Assembly (NCBI GenBank): GCA_914767715.1
Contig: OU612067.1
Location: 10,044,001 to 10,108,000 of the forward strand
Length of the DNA: 64,000 bases
From: Membranipora membranacea
Lineage: Eukaryota; Bryozoa; Gymnolaemata; Cheilostomatida; Membraniporidae
Direction of reading: 5' to 3'
In this document: positions 23,501-36,500 of the stretch, in pieces
How the letters are laid out: the number at the start of each line of letters is the position of its first letter
How positions within the stretch are numbered: the first letter of the stretch is position 1
Program-made: the position numbers and the translations under genes
Notes under the pieces: model-generated
The model's input: only the letters and a program-made list of their open reading frames with translations
The model's database searches: none
Told to the model about the DNA's origin: nothing

Positions 23501-25584
23501 AACTCTGAGTTTCATTCACTCATGGCTGTCAAAACTTTGTGAGCTAGCAATGAGAGTACCTTATTGGTTGATATATATTCCCTTAACTGCAGTGCGCCAT
23601 CATTGAATTCAAAAGTTGAGTCGCAAAGGGTGGGGACTTGTCTTCTGATGCAGCTATGAAATAGGTCCCGAACAAGCTAACCATGTCATAGCTGCACTCA
23701 TTGGAGATGCCAAAAAAGACGCTCCGCCCGCGTGAAAAGCTGCTCGATCTCCCAAGAACGGACGGTCTTGATGGAGCTCATGTAAAGTGCTAAAAGTATG
23801 GCAAGACAAGCTTTTCTGGCAGAAGCAGCGAACAATAGCAAAGCAAAGATGTCTTCAATCATCTAATAACATGGCAGACGAGATACTATGCAATGCTGTT
23901 GCTTCGGTGCTTGAGTTGCATTTTATGTGAAATGCTTGAGTGGGAGGGGATAGCAAGGAGGGATAAAACTTGTGCCAGGTGGTTTGTTACATTTCACACA
24001 AGTTTTTTCATCACACATCGGCTGAACAAATTGGCTAATCATGAGTTGTCATTCAGACAAATACACAGGAGCGACTGCAAGTCAAAGTCATGCTAAGAAC
24101 TGCTCAATGGTGGCGTGGCATCATTGGAGACGGACAATTAAACAACTCAGCAGCTACCCAGTTTGTGCTAAAGCTGTAGTGCTTCGAGAGTAAATTTAGC
24201 GTTCTGACCAATTATTGCTGAATTTTGGGGTCAAGATATAGGTGATAATCTATATAAAATTCCTTGATGTAAGCTTTCTTTGGCAACCTCACAAAAATCT
24301 TATAATAATCAAATTAATGTACCAGGTTTCTATAAATGAAAAAAACCAAATTCAAGATCCAACGTAAATTTTCATCCTGTAGGGAGCTGCTCTGCACGAA
24401 ACGGTGGTGCAAGTCTCCTGCACCTAAAAATTATAATACCCTGCCATATTGTCTGTTAGACACCGACTATTCTCAGGGAAGGATGAACACAGAGGATACT
24501 TTCATCCTCTGTCTGTCTCTCTGACTATTAGGCAAGCGAATGGGAGATTGCCCAGCCAGAATAAAAAAATTGAACCATCTGTAATCAACGATCATCGGCG
24601 GGAGTTTACCGAAGCTGCCTGCAAGGTTGTATACACCGCACTACCCCTAGCTCTTAAAGATCTAGAGGAATTGACAGCGACCAACTAGCGGTCATCACAA
24701 TGCAGAGTGTAAGCCTGCAGCTGCCATATATGAAGGGGAACTCTTGCCGCAATCTTGTCGCTGTGGGTGCGACGTCTGCTTCGACTTTCGAGCTTAAAAC
24801 AAGGCTGTATATTCAGATTGGGGTGACTATGACTGCTGTACTTCTTCTGAGATATGGCAGATTGCTCATGACCCGTCTGTGTAATATTTGGTTGAAGTAA
24901 AACCTTGTTAAACTACAAAAAAGTGAAAAAAATCCGAAACAGGGGAGACAACTAACACTTTGCAAAAATTTACTTTGTTTAAGGGTTTTTTTGTGATTTT
25001 TTTAGAAATACAAAATTTACTTTTTAAACATGGATAAATATCATCTAAATGCATATTTTTGAGGCATTGGAAGTATATATTTATCATCCTGGGGAGAAAC
25101 AGGCCCAAAAAAGTCCAAAAAAAATTTGTTTTGCTTAAAAAAATGGCCGCCCCCCAAATTTTTTTCTTTACTACCTTGATATTCTTACTCAGGAGAAAAT
25201 TCGCTTCAATTTGATGTATGGTGTTGCTTTGTTCCTTCCGATATCACAAACCGTCAAAAAAAAGATGATCTGTCCGTTGACTATGGGGGGAAAACAATAA
25301 CAAGATTTTGCACCGCTTTAAATGCTAAGAAAAAAATGTGCTTCGAGTCTCTGAGCTCAATATTTTAACCAATCAGGCGTCCTTGTTGATATGCTGTCAG
25401 TGAGATCGAGTGTGAGATTATATTTCCAACTACCATTTGTGATTTGATCTCATTCACCGAAACTTTCACTTAAAATCTCATACCATTTGTCTATTGTCAT
25501 ATTTATTGCTGCTGAAAACGAACCACCTGTAAAACATATGAGAGTCGTATCGATTTCATATGGAATACAGTGTAAACAATAGAG
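20561..25584. other. Long unassigned region
   Basis: No exon with convincing homology was found. It contains a poly-C run (about 20749-20765) and A/T-rich low-complexity DNA. A less AT-rich block at about 23590-24900 has several mid-length frames (for example 24449-24688 and 24700-24900) that could be an old mobile element but match nothing recognised. Confidence 0.3.
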
Positions 25585-25720
25585 AGTGGTTGTGTTGCTA
25601 TGAGTAGGACGTGGGTGTTTAATTATGAGGTCCCCTGTTCTATTTTTAGTAGATCACAGTGGTGTCAGGAAGGGCATCCAACATCAAATGCTCCTGTGCC
25701 ACAATGGAATATAGTTTAAT
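25585..25720 (+). repeat. SINE copy, opposite orientation
   Basis: It has a tRNA-like head (GTGGTTGTGTTGCTATGAGTA) followed by GTCAGGAAGGGCATCCAAC and ATCAAATGCTCCTGTGCC, the complement of the body seen at 3550-3690 and 17060-17230. Confidence 0.55.
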
Positions 25721-25744
25721 TGATTAGAGGTTTTAAGGTTGTAT

Positions 25745-25865
25745 TTGGTAATTGGGTTAAGAGGCAATTGGTTAAGAGGCGATGGTTAAGAGGCAATTGG
25801 TTAAGAGGCAATTTTAGAAGGCATTTCGGTTAAAGACCGTGGACTTAAGCCAGAATGCTTTTTAA
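25745..25865. repeat. GGTTAAGAGGCAATT array and imperfect palindrome
   Basis: Four to five tandem units of GGTTAAGAGGCAATT are followed by the near-palindrome GGTTAAAGACCGTGGACTT. The same core, GGTTAAAGTCCATGGACTTTAACC, forms a perfect palindrome at 54510-54543 beyond the other end of the split gene. It is a candidate left boundary of an outer element. Confidence 0.5.
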
Positions 25866-26321
25866 AATGATCGACCGTAATTAAAACCCACTGTTGTGAT
25901 GTCATAACGAATCTTAGTTCAGAGGCGCCAAGGCTGTGACAATTGATTAATAACAAAGTCACTGCCTAGCACCCCTGGGCAAAGATTCCGGCGTTGGAAC
26001 AGAACACCCAACACTCTCCTGAGTGTGTATTTCCGGTTCTATCAAGATGAGACGATTGTTGATTATTGATGTTTTTTAGAGTCTTGTATTGTATCGCTCT
26101 AAAAATTGGGCAAAACCGCCCCGAAATTGAATAAATCATTCCAAAAAAATGGCAAAACCGCCCACGGAAAAAAAGGCAAAAAGGAAAAAATAAACAACAA
26201 CACAGCAGCACTTTTACATGTGTCGTCCCCAGATCTCGGGCGAACTCCATCACATATCTTGGACGAAGGTGACACCGCATCGCTACGCTGCGACAAAACT
26301 GGAGTTTCAGTGGGGATTGAT

Positions 26322-27024
26322 TTACAGTGTCGATCCAGAAGCCCCGGCCTGTTCATCATTAGCTGGCGCCTGAGGTGTGCCAGGGACCAAGGTACTGACG
26401 TACCTGAAGTACAGCTCAGTGTTGCTCCTGTTACGGAGCAACGGTACGTGGGAAGAACTATCTAGATAGTTCTTCCGGTCCAGGCTGAGCTGATTCCGGT
26501 ACTCCCTGGGGGGTTCACCCCAGCTGTACTGGCCACCAACACACCGCCAGTCAACCTGCCTCAGGGGACCAAGGTAACCTTCACTCCACTGCAACTCAAC
26601 AGCCCCACCTACATTCACAGTTCTGATGCAGTGCATTGATGAAATCCCTTTAAGGCTGTCAGTCTTAAAAGCACTAGTTGCTACCTGCTTCCAGTCTGAA
26701 AAGTCTCTGAAACTCAGCTCATCAACGATGTACTGGGCCCCAGATTTCTTTGCAGACTGGAAGACCTGGACCCAGTCACCCGGCGTGCCGATCTCTGCAC
26801 CCTCCGAGGCACGCTCAATGGAGGCATGCACAGAGTCGACATCCATGTGACTGTGCCCAGTCTCGAAAAACTTCAGCTCTACTATCCGGCCAGGTCGGCT
26901 GTTGTGGGCAAGATGGACCAAAGCAGCCACAACAGCTCTGTTTTTATTTTGACCTGGACAGCCATCACTGTAGAAAACTATGTGACCACTGTTTGCCAGA
27001 TAGGTCGAGAAGAATTTCTTCAAG
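26322..27024 (-). CDS. C-terminal part of the split RGSNEIATC/GQNKN-family gene
   Basis: The minus-strand frame runs from the insertion point (27024-27029) to the stop at 26322. It has the block HIVFYSDGCPGQNKN, then VELKFFETGHSHMDVDSVHA and SIERA, then a variable tail. This pattern (FSD.C.GQN.N followed by GH...D..H) is widespread in uncharacterised invertebrate proteins; I recall it as DUF7869-like but cannot check. The spacing of acidic residues suggests an RNase-H-like fold, which is inference. Its N-terminal partner lies 24.6 kb away at 51659-53829 and is in the same phase across the CAGGT duplication. Confidence 0.75.
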
Positions 27025-27029
27025 CAGGT
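27025..27029. repeat. Left target-site duplication CAGGT
   Basis: CAGGT lies directly before TGTAACGG at 27030 and is repeated at 51659-51663 directly after the right terminus. Confidence 0.9.
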
Positions 27030-28090
27030 TGTAACGGTCAGCAAATAGCATACCATGACTGATAACTATGACTTATCACATAAACAAATCCTAAAGCTAT
27101 CTCATGCAAAACTTCCTATTATAGCATAGTGAAAGCTTTCTTCATTGTTCAATTATGGGGAGCCCTTTGTAAAAATTTGTCATGTCAATTAGAGCATTGC
27201 ATATGTGATATGCCAAGTTTTATACATGGCATACCAACTTTTATATGTTGCATGTCATAATTTATATATTTATGCCCATTTTTCCATGTTATATGCCAAT
27301 TCTAATGTGTGTTGCATCATCATTCATATGCGATATGCTGACATTCATGCATGCTATTCCAACATACATCCATGATATGCCACCTTTCATACATGACATG
27401 TAATAATTTGTGTGTGATATGTTGAAATTCATGCATGTCACATCAATATTCATGTTTGCTATGCCAAGATTTCTATTTTTGTTGATTCATGTATCCCACT
27501 TGCTAGTTGTCTTCTCTCATTTATGTTATGCCAACATTTATATGTGATATGTCAACACAAAAATTTATGTGGCATCAAGAATTGTCAGCGAGTCAACATG
27601 ACAGACAATGAGAAGTTATCCTCACTTAGCAGAAGCCTGTGCTCCCACTATAAAGATAATTACATGTATAATAGAGAGAACGTTAGGTGTGCATCTTCCT
27701 CGTTCAGTCTCAGCACGGATAGTGTCACCCATTCATCAATTTCCTGCAGTGCCAATCAACAACTCCTTGCTTTGATAAGGCCATGACAAATCACTTTTAG
27801 GTTTGTGTCAGGGCCCTTGTGGTCTTTCTCATCTACCCATGATTTTTGTGTCAATTTTAACACCTTCCTGGTCAGAGTCCAATATGGTTGGTGTGATACA
27901 TATTTAATATTGTACTGTAACTACTGTTACTTACTGAGTTACTGTACTGGTATGATTTTTTTTAGTTGTTAACTCAGCTACCTCCCAGCTAGTACCTAAA
28001 GTGTGACTGTCATGGCCTAATGACATTAACACATATACCCCGCCACAGGCCCCCTGCAGCCCTGCCACACTCCCTATATGCCCACAGTCC
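27030..28090. repeat. Left inverted-repeat arm of the giant element
   Basis: The first ~120 bp match the type-A terminal modules ending at 49355 and 51354 almost exactly in inverse. From about 27150 to 28090 the sequence is the inverse of 47003-47890, including a matching open frame (27523-27786 versus 47522-47259) differing at few residues. The block at 27240-27480 is rich in CATGNNATATGCCA-like units. Nearby, 28041-28085 is itself inverted at about 28193-28245. Confidence 0.8.
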
Positions 28091-28518
28091 ACAGACATCA
28101 TTGATTTGATGAGTTGCAGCCTTGTGTGTGTGTGTGTGTGTGGCAAATCAAATCAAATGTTAATGTCAGTGACCTGCTGTCTGTGCACAGTCGGAATGTG
28201 GGCATCTAGGGAGCGTGGCAGGGCTGCAGGGGGCCTGTGGGTCTTGCCGTGTCAATCGATAATATAATTATATTATAATCACTGTATCATAATAGATTAG
28301 ATCTATGATTTCTGGAATTCTATTGGGAAAACCTTTAACAGTATTGGGCAGAGTTGAAGTGCTCATCAATTTTGTGTGCGAGTATCTCATCAGCAAGTAA
28401 TACAATCTTCACTTACCCCAATCCTATAAAACTGCACACATTTACAGTTGGAGTTATAGACCATAGTGTATCTAACTAAACCCAGTAATCCTTGTTTTGA
28501 TGGCTCCCTCAGGTCCCG

Positions 28519-31500
28519 ATGGCTGGTGCGTATAAGATTGATGTCAGCTATGATCAGTTGCTGCAGTTGCTTGACTGTCACACTACAAAGACGGAGATAG
28601 CCTGTTATTTTCAAATAAGTCGCCCCACACTGAACAGTATCATCACCGATTACGAGCTTCAAGATCTCAAGCAATGGTAAGTTACTTCACTTTGTTAATT
28701 TCAGCTCTGTGACTTTGGTGTGTCAGTTGTAACCACAGCCACTCCTTTCAAGCTTGTTCGGAGGTTATCGTGTCTGTAGGCGGTCATTTAGGGATGGCTG
28801 TAGTTTGAATTGGCCTCTTCTAACCTTACCAAAAAACTTACCCAAAGCGACAAAAGCCAGCAAACATTGGGAATAACCTCAAAAAGGGTTTTTTTCAACA
28901 GAAAAGAATTGAAATGCTTTTATTTTTCCTGTTGCAACTATGGAAATAATAAAAATAACTTGAAAGTAGCCTACGGTATTAGAATCTATAGGTTGTACAT
29001 TCAGGACTGACAGTTTTGTAATTTATAATGTACAGTGTAGTACAGTAGTTCAAATCCTGATAATCCAAAAACCCTGATATTTAGAACAAACATAGTCAGT
29101 CCAGGCCATAGACCTAATATAAAAATTATTTTATTTATTTATATTATATAAAATACTAGCATATATATATATAATATAAATAATTATTTTATTCATATAA
29201 GGTCTATTGTCTCGGCTGAGCACACTGTAATTACCATCGCTTACGTAAAACTTTCACCCATACTTTGAACATTTGACAGCTGACTTTTCAAAAACTAGCG
29301 AACAATTTCACATTTCTCTGAACAATCTTTCTCACCAGTCGGTAGTTGGCCCAGGGGGTCAACTCTCAAACATTCATACACCATGATCATGTTTATAATT
29401 CTTTTTATCCCCTACAACGTTTATGTGCTTCTGAAATCTACCCCCTTTAAGAAGAGTTGAGAGTCGTGATTGACCCCCTAAGAGGATGGTTGATGATCTA
29501 CGCAAATTTTGACCAATTATTTTCAATTTTCTTCTTGGCGAGGTTAGTGTATTGTATGGAAATTCAAAGACCAACAACAACTTCATGAAAAATTTGTCAC
29601 CAGGCATTTGAAGTTACATACTTTATACAGAAGAGAAGACAAGAAATGAAAGGTATATTGATTACTGCAGTGATTCGATCATGGATCCTGATCACTGGTT
29701 GCCATGACAGGGTAAGAAACCTAGGGAAATCTGGGATTGAATACAGCACCAACAATCAGAAAAACTATGGTAGTTTTTGCAGGTTATCGTTGTATTAAGT
29801 CCCAGAATTCCCTGTTTTTTACTCACCAGTAATCGTTAGTAATCGATTATGTAAAAATCTGCATCTCCCTTATCAATCAGTACAGTTAGGATATCTTTGA
29901 GCCCTTCATTGTGCCCATTCATATAGCCACAGAACTTAATCGCATTAGCGGATCTGGACATTGAGCTAGTGGTAGAAATATTCTGTTTTCCATGACAATG
30001 CGCGATCCTCCCACATGAATTACTATCCCCAATATCATGGCCTTCTGTTGTAAATTGGGAAGCATGTTGATTCTGAGCCATTTATGGTTTTCCAGCTTTT
30101 TCCCAGCAGCCTACCGCCGTAGTTGATTCTGCTTAAGTGATAACTCTTAGCAACAGAAGCAGTAAACCTGTAAAACTGTTCCATTGTTTCAGTAAAATCC
30201 CTGTGTAGATAAATTGCATTTTTTCATGTTTTCTGGCAGTTATCCCTTCAATATGATTGAGGGGATAATTCCTACAGAAAATTGGTTTCATGATTTTTTG
30301 AGTCCCCCTCTGGCCCTGAGGGAAGAGAGAGTCTATGCTCCTTAAATCTCAACCCCATATACACCACTAGTTGAACATATAGCATAACTCTAAAGAGAAA
30401 TTTCGATTTGAAGTGGAAAAATACCCCTACAAGTCAGCTATATGTGAATTACAACATTTTTACTTGTGAGTATTCTGAAAACTTATCCTCTACAACTCCT
30501 GCTAAGAGGAGTTCCAAAACGTTTTAGGGGGGTCCCCCCCAAAACGATCATAATAACATGATGATGGTGTATGATTGTTTGAGAGTTGACCCCCTGGGGT
30601 AGTTGGGTTCCTGGGCCATCCTACATGTAAAGTTTGCACTGCATTTGGATGGCAGGTTTATGAGTTAAATTGTTGGGTAATATGGCTGCGTGATTTTCTT
30701 TTACTTTGTTACCATGACAACAGATCTATCGGAGCATAAAAAATTTTTGTCTGTTGGATAATCTAAAAAAAAAAGCTCCCAGTGGGGATGCCTCTGCTCC
30801 TAACACACTTTCAACCACTGTTACACTGATCCTGTGCAAATGTTCATCTTTTATTATTCCATCTACCTGTAAGCATGGTTTGTTCGCAAAAAATACCAAG
30901 CATCATTGATATAGCTCAATTTTTAATCACTGGCTGGAAGCATTCTTCACTCACAGGATGTTTATAAATTAAGCTCCACTTTCCTAATGAGTGAAAGTCT
31001 AGGGTCATGTTGTTGCGTCATGCGCTTTGATGTCATGTTAAATTCTGCTAAATTGACAATACTTTTTCACAGACGTTGCTATACCTTAATGTGTGGTTAT
31101 GTTCCAGCTAGCATCAGAAGAGACTTAGACGCAAAGACTAGGCACCTGGTACCAAGTCTCCGTGCTCTCATTGTGATATCGTTCATCGCACCAGCATTTA
31201 GGTGCGCATGTGGTATAAAAGTTATCATAATGTGAACGCAGAGACTTCGCACTATACACATTATGTCTCTGAGCCTAAATCTGTACAGACTAGGTGGAAA
31301 ACAAATCAATCAAACATATCCATCCTTATGAAAATCGATATCTACACTGACACTCTCCAAAAGAGGAAGTGTAGTGCTAATTCTTATCAACTTTGACCCT
31401 GGTGTGAGACAGACTAACAAAACACCTGGATTAGTTGAAATGTGTGGAACTATTGGAACGTCTTGCTGGAACAGATATCATCAGCTGCATTCCAATGACA

Positions 31501-32864
31501 CGCTAATTGATGATTTTCAGATAAATGTTTGAGTTCTCTAGGCTCCCCATTGTGCTCTATATAAACTTGAGTGGAGGGCAGAAACTTGTCTGTTTTACTT
31601 AAATTGCAAGTTTCTCTCGCACAGTGTTAATTTTGGTTGAGTATCACCAACATTTTATTGTCATATGGAAACCCTGTAGATTCCCAAATTTGCAACAAAT
31701 TAATTTTTAAGCAGCATTTTTCAGTATGACTGTTGAACTGTACCTCTCATTGCCCGGAAAAGTGTCAAATTCAATATTTTACATTTTCATGTGCGATCGT
31801 AAGAGCACTAACCACATGCACATTCAAAACTCCCGGTTCTGTTATGGCATGTTATACCATAGACTATTTTCACATACTATTCACAACAATTTTGTTGCAG
31901 GGCAAGGCTAACTGATGCGGAACTAGACGACATTACTGAGAAAGCAATGGTGAAATTGCCGGGCATCGGAGAACGCATGCTTATGGGCCACTTCAGGTCA
32001 TTAGGTCACAGAGTGCAACGGCGCCGACTCAGGGAGTCAATTAAACGTGTTGATCCGATTGGTGTTGAGCAGCGCCGTGAGAATTTACAACGCAGGATCA
32101 CCAGGCGTGTTTACAATGTCCCACATCCTCACTATATCTGGCACATTGACGGCAACCACAAGATGAATCGCTGGGGCTTATATATCCATGGGGCTATAGA
32201 TGGTTATTCGCGAAGCTGCCTTTACTTGGAGTGTCATAGCAATAACCTGGCTGAAACTGTGTACCAGCTATTTGCAGAGGCTGTTGAAAGATTTAATATC
32301 ATTCCTACACATGTAAGATCTGATTACGGAACTGAGAATGTTCGAGTTTGGGATTTCATGAATGATATCTCAGATTTAACCGGGAGTCCAGCAGTCTTCC
32401 TCGGATCTTCTGTACATAATCAAAGAATAGAGCGGTTCAATCGCGAAATCAATAAAAACATACGTGACAAGTTTGGTGTGTTGTTCAGAATGTTGGAAAG
32501 TCGAGGAATTCTAAATGTTGAAGACTCGCTGGACATTTTCGCCCTCCACTATGTCTTCCTACCCCGAATAAACGAGTCACTCAGAATACTTATGAATTCT
32601 CACAACAACCACCCAGTCAGCTCGGAGGGAAACAAGACTCCTTATCAAATGCTTGCAACAGGAGGATTCGAAGTGCCATACAACAAAGAAAGTGTTGATA
32701 TGACACAGACATTTCGAAATAAAAATGAAATAGAGGAGCTTATTCCTCCTGAATACTTAGAACACATGATTAATACAGTACCATCATTTACAGCTGATAA
32801 TGATCATGGTTGTACCGTTTACGAGGCGATCAGGGAATTTCTACACGCATATTGTTATGAATAA
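28519..32864 (+). CDS. DD35E integrase-type transposase, two exons
   Basis: Exon 1 (28519-28676) starts MAGAYKIDVSY and has a helix-turn-helix (KTEIACYFQISRPTLNSII). The donor TG|gtaag joins in phase 2 to exon 2 at 31901 (WARLTDAELDD...). The protein is about 373 residues. The catalytic core is HIDGNHK (D136), RSDYGTEN (D194) and HNQRIERFNRE (E230), exactly 35 residues between the second D and the E, as in retroviral/IS3-type integrases. YIHGAIDGYSR is the conserved beta strand after the first D. This core is common in animal genomes as a free-standing integrase family (I recall it as rve/rva_4-like). It should cut and join the TGTAAC termini. No reverse transcriptase or gag lies nearby, so it is not part of a retroelement. 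Confidence 0.85.
29107..29208. mobile_element. CATAGACCTAATA foldback MITE, copy 1
   Basis: Begins CATAGACCTAATATAA and ends ATATAAGGTCTATTG with an AT-rich centre. Same family as 39179-39218 and 46897-46949. Lies in the integrase intron. Confidence 0.7.
29350..30599. mobile_element. Nested TIR element in the integrase intron
   Basis: The left end CCCAGGGGGTCAACTCTC and the inverse right end CCCCAGGGGGTCAACTCTC continue as a ~50-bp repeat with few mismatches (AAACATTCATACACCAT versus AAACAATCATACACCAT). TAGTTGG flanks it at 29343-29349 and 30600-30606. At 1.25 kb with no coding region it is non-autonomous, and it would be spliced out of the transposase transcript. Confidence 0.75.
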
Positions 32865-33538
32865 TTTTTTTTCAAGAGACTGACATGAATATACCTCAGT
32901 GTTTTACGACTGTGTGACCTCTGATGCTCTGACAAGGCTTTTCTTACCACCTGCTAAATGCTTTTCACTCTCAGGTAATATATACATATATAAATTGAAT
33001 TGATACATCCAATTTAAGCAGTAACACTAGTGAATACACTTGCAACGCGCTTCATATCCGTTGTGGAATATTATTTATTGCATGTACAATGTTTGCAATA
33101 TTTCAGATCTATGGAATTTAAATATCTGCCAGCATAACACAACCTTTATCTACAAACGCCCATGTAGAAAGCATAAAATAAAAATACAACATTAGCAAAA
33201 TACATACCATACAATGCAGTATAAACGCATGCATAGGCTTACAACAGAAGTTCCCGTTTAAAAGCCACAATTTTGAAATAATACGACAAGGTGTAATAAC
33301 TATTTCTGAAACTTGAAAATCCTTATATTGTCCTAGCCAACTTAGACATACAAGTACGGTACAGACTTTTTTGACGTACAGGTCAACAGTCATCAATACA
33401 ACGGTAATTAGACATGGTATTTAAAATTGGTTTACAGAGATAATTGCATCCTATCAGCAGTGGTACTGCAGTATGAAGGATATTAAACTTCAGACTAATT
33501 ATGTGCCGGTAACACACAATGTTTAGTTGGGTAATATT

Positions 33539-36500
33539 TTACATTGTTCCAAAGAGTTTTGTGCTGAATGCTGTGTCCATCAGCGCCATCAGCCTGGATT
33601 CAGCAGGATAACGAGTAGTCGAATCTGGTGGGATCGGCAAATACATCTGGTTAGCACATGTAGATGCTGTAGGCATCCAGTGCTCATGAGGACGGAAGGT
33701 TATAGTAGGCTTCATCTTGAAACCAAGCACGGGTTCATATCTGCTGCCAGTGGCGAATTCCAGAATATCTTCTGGTGTTATTTTTCCGTTAACTCCTTTT
33801 TGATTTCCACCTGAAAGCAATGACACTATTGAACAACATGTATGTTTTTGCATTAACCAAGGTTAGATTGCCTGAGGGAGGATTTCTCCGCTGTGACAAT
33901 ACTGCTAAGATAGGTCTTCTCATGGTTTCCACTAACAATTAAGAAAGAAAACTCAAGTTAAAGGTTTATAAAAATGACAAGCTGAAACCTATGGAGCGCT
34001 CTTGTTCAGTTTTGAATTTTTAGCAATGTTGACTGCATTTCACAAAGAAATAATGTGAAATAGCTGCATTTTACTTGATCTACCAAAGACAGTTTATCAG
34101 CAAATTCGTGTATGTCACTTTGCTAGTGTTTTAGGCTTGTAGCGGAGGGCCTGAAAAGTGACTTTGTAGCTATGAACTGTAAAGCTAAACTTATTTTTGC
34201 GCAGGAGTGTTCATCGACACCATGACTAACAAGACATAATTATAACATGATTCTCGCTTACCGAAGACGTCTCTGACATATTTATTGAACAGCCCGTAAG
34301 CTTGATCATGTTGTTTTCTCAAATTACTACTCTGGGGAGCATCAGATTGTGTGGTGAATATTCTGAGAAAACGGGAAGGCGTTTCGTGTTTTTGTTTGTG
34401 TGTCATCATCAGCTGTTCCACTTCTTTTATCTCCATCAGCTACAATATTACATTGGCATTAATCCAGGGGCGATTATGACCACTACGGAGAAATTGGCAA
34501 TGGGAGTTATCCTCCCATGAAAAAGAGGCAGACAATTAACATGTCTGAAAAATTGAAAACGGTCAAGTATGTCAAAACGGTTGAACATAGAGTTGATATA
34601 GGGGTTTTTTGGCACATTTTATTCAAATTTCCCAGCTATATCTTTCTGTTTTCTCTACTCCTTCAACGTGTTTTGAGCCCTTTCGGGTTGGATGAGGCAA
34701 CAGAAAGCTAGACTAGGCAGTAAACTTTTTTTTGCAATATACACCCCCTGCATCAATCTCACCTCACGTCTTTTTCAGTAGGGTATGGGAATGATGCCAG
34801 CATTCAACTAAAACAGCAGATTAAAACCTACCAGTTATTTCAAACTTGGAACCTACTACCCACCTTCCAAATGCCTGAGCGCTTCAGTCCACTCTTATAT
34901 TGCTCGTAATGCTCTCCGTCCTTCAATGGCGGTACCGTACATACAGGCCCTCCCTGTAGCACACTCATTCCTATTAAACGAGAATAAGATACTTACACCT
35001 CAATTTGAATACAGTTCATGTCTACTACAGGGTAAAAGTTTATGCGGAGTTACGATAGGAAGCATTGCTGCAATGTTGACAATGTACCAATATTTCCATC
35101 AGGGAATGTGACAATAAGGAAGTACCGTGATATCTAGCCTATAAGACACAGGCCTTTTAAGTGAATCGTCAAATCTGTCAAATTTTCAGGCTTTATCTCG
35201 TCCTAGAATAAACGTTGAAATTAGATTGATTGATTGATTGAGGGAAATATCCAGCTCTCGCTGTGGCAATTCATGGGAATGTGAAAGCGTTAGACTTAGT
35301 ACTACGTGCATGGTGGGGGTGAATCACAATTTTCCCTATAGATAAAGACATAGACATAGAAGGCATTGATAGGAGTTGGTCTAATGCGGGCAAGTCTTGA
35401 TGTAATGTCATGGCCCTAAAAAGATGTTTGCGCATTTAAGATTAAGAAACCATTTGGGAAAACCCGGTAATAGGTCACAGAAGATAACGATTTTTTGTGC
35501 ATGCAGAAGATATAGCTGGCTGGCTGTTGATGAATTTTGCCGCCGAATCTTTATCTGTAAAGAGTGCCGACATTAGGTCTAATTAGAATATGCATTGCCT
35601 TCAATGACACTTGCTTTAACCAGTCAATTGTAGGATGAGGAATGTTTAGCAACAACTGCTTGCTCTTGACAACTTTTGCATTACCCAGAGTGGCTCGGCT
35701 CTGTATTATCCAATATTTGCAAATGTGGCCTGGCCCTGTAAATATCTGGTCCATAGCTAATAAAGTGTACGACAAGACAGTCATGAAAGACCCAAAACTT
35801 CATCAACCAATCATTTTAAATATGTATTGTGGACCTATACGTTGAAAGCCTCCTCATTTTAAACTTTAGTACCTGTGATAAGGCCGTAAACATAGTAGAG
35901 CTGACTGTCAAAATGTCCCTTAATATACACTAGCTCGTTATCATCCTCTGTAAGCATCTCCCTCACTTCTGTGAGAAAAAGGTTGAAAAATTCCTTTCGT
36001 GGACCTCCGTAATCCTCTGCATCTGAATAATAAACAATAATTATGATAAATGAGTGTACAAGAAACCTACAAGTATGGTAAAGATGTGAGAGATTAATCC
36101 TAGACTCTACGCAGGACTCGGGGGGATGGGCCAGCAGAGGACAGGCTCCCTTCTCCCTTATGCACCAAGGAAGACCTAACCCTAAGTAATATAAACAATT
36201 TCCTCGTGATATTGAGGAGTTGTTCCCCCATTTACACTGAGAGAATAACTGCCATTATATTTGGTTTAACACAAATCTAACCAGCAATTTTTTTCCACCA
36301 AGGAATCGTTACTACATACATGAACTATTTTACTGTTTCATCTTCACATAGATTACTAGATCAGACAAATGATTTGTAAATAAGTACTCAGATATTTGCT
36401 GTCCAAACATCTCGGATCTGAATGCCCACTTGAGGCAGTGAAGTATCTGATCGGACAGTGAGTTAATATTCTCTACCTTCCAACCGGAACGAGACCTCTA

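Noticed and set aside
26106-26465. Plus-strand frame opposite the GQNKN-family exon
   Set aside because: Shadow of the minus-strand gene and its 3' flank. The basic, low-complexity sequence has no domain.
27240-27480. CRISPR-like or satellite array of CATGNNATATGCCA units
   Set aside because: Units are short, degenerate and without spacers, and lie in the subterminal arm of the transposon in a eukaryotic context.
27523-27786. 87-codon frame in the left arm as a gene
   Set aside because: It is simply part of the inverted arm (repeated at 47522-47259), with no splice or domain support. Conservation follows from arm similarity.
31902-32864. Integrase as part of an endogenous retrovirus or LTR retrotransposon
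   Set aside because: No gag, protease, reverse transcriptase or LTR pair flanks it, and the exact terminal inverted repeats with CAGGT duplication and the HTH exon fit a DNA transposon.
35551-35784. Minus-strand frame as the missing middle HECT exon
   Set aside because: It has an IFTGPG block that superficially recalls HECT, but the rest does not fit and phases could not be matched.
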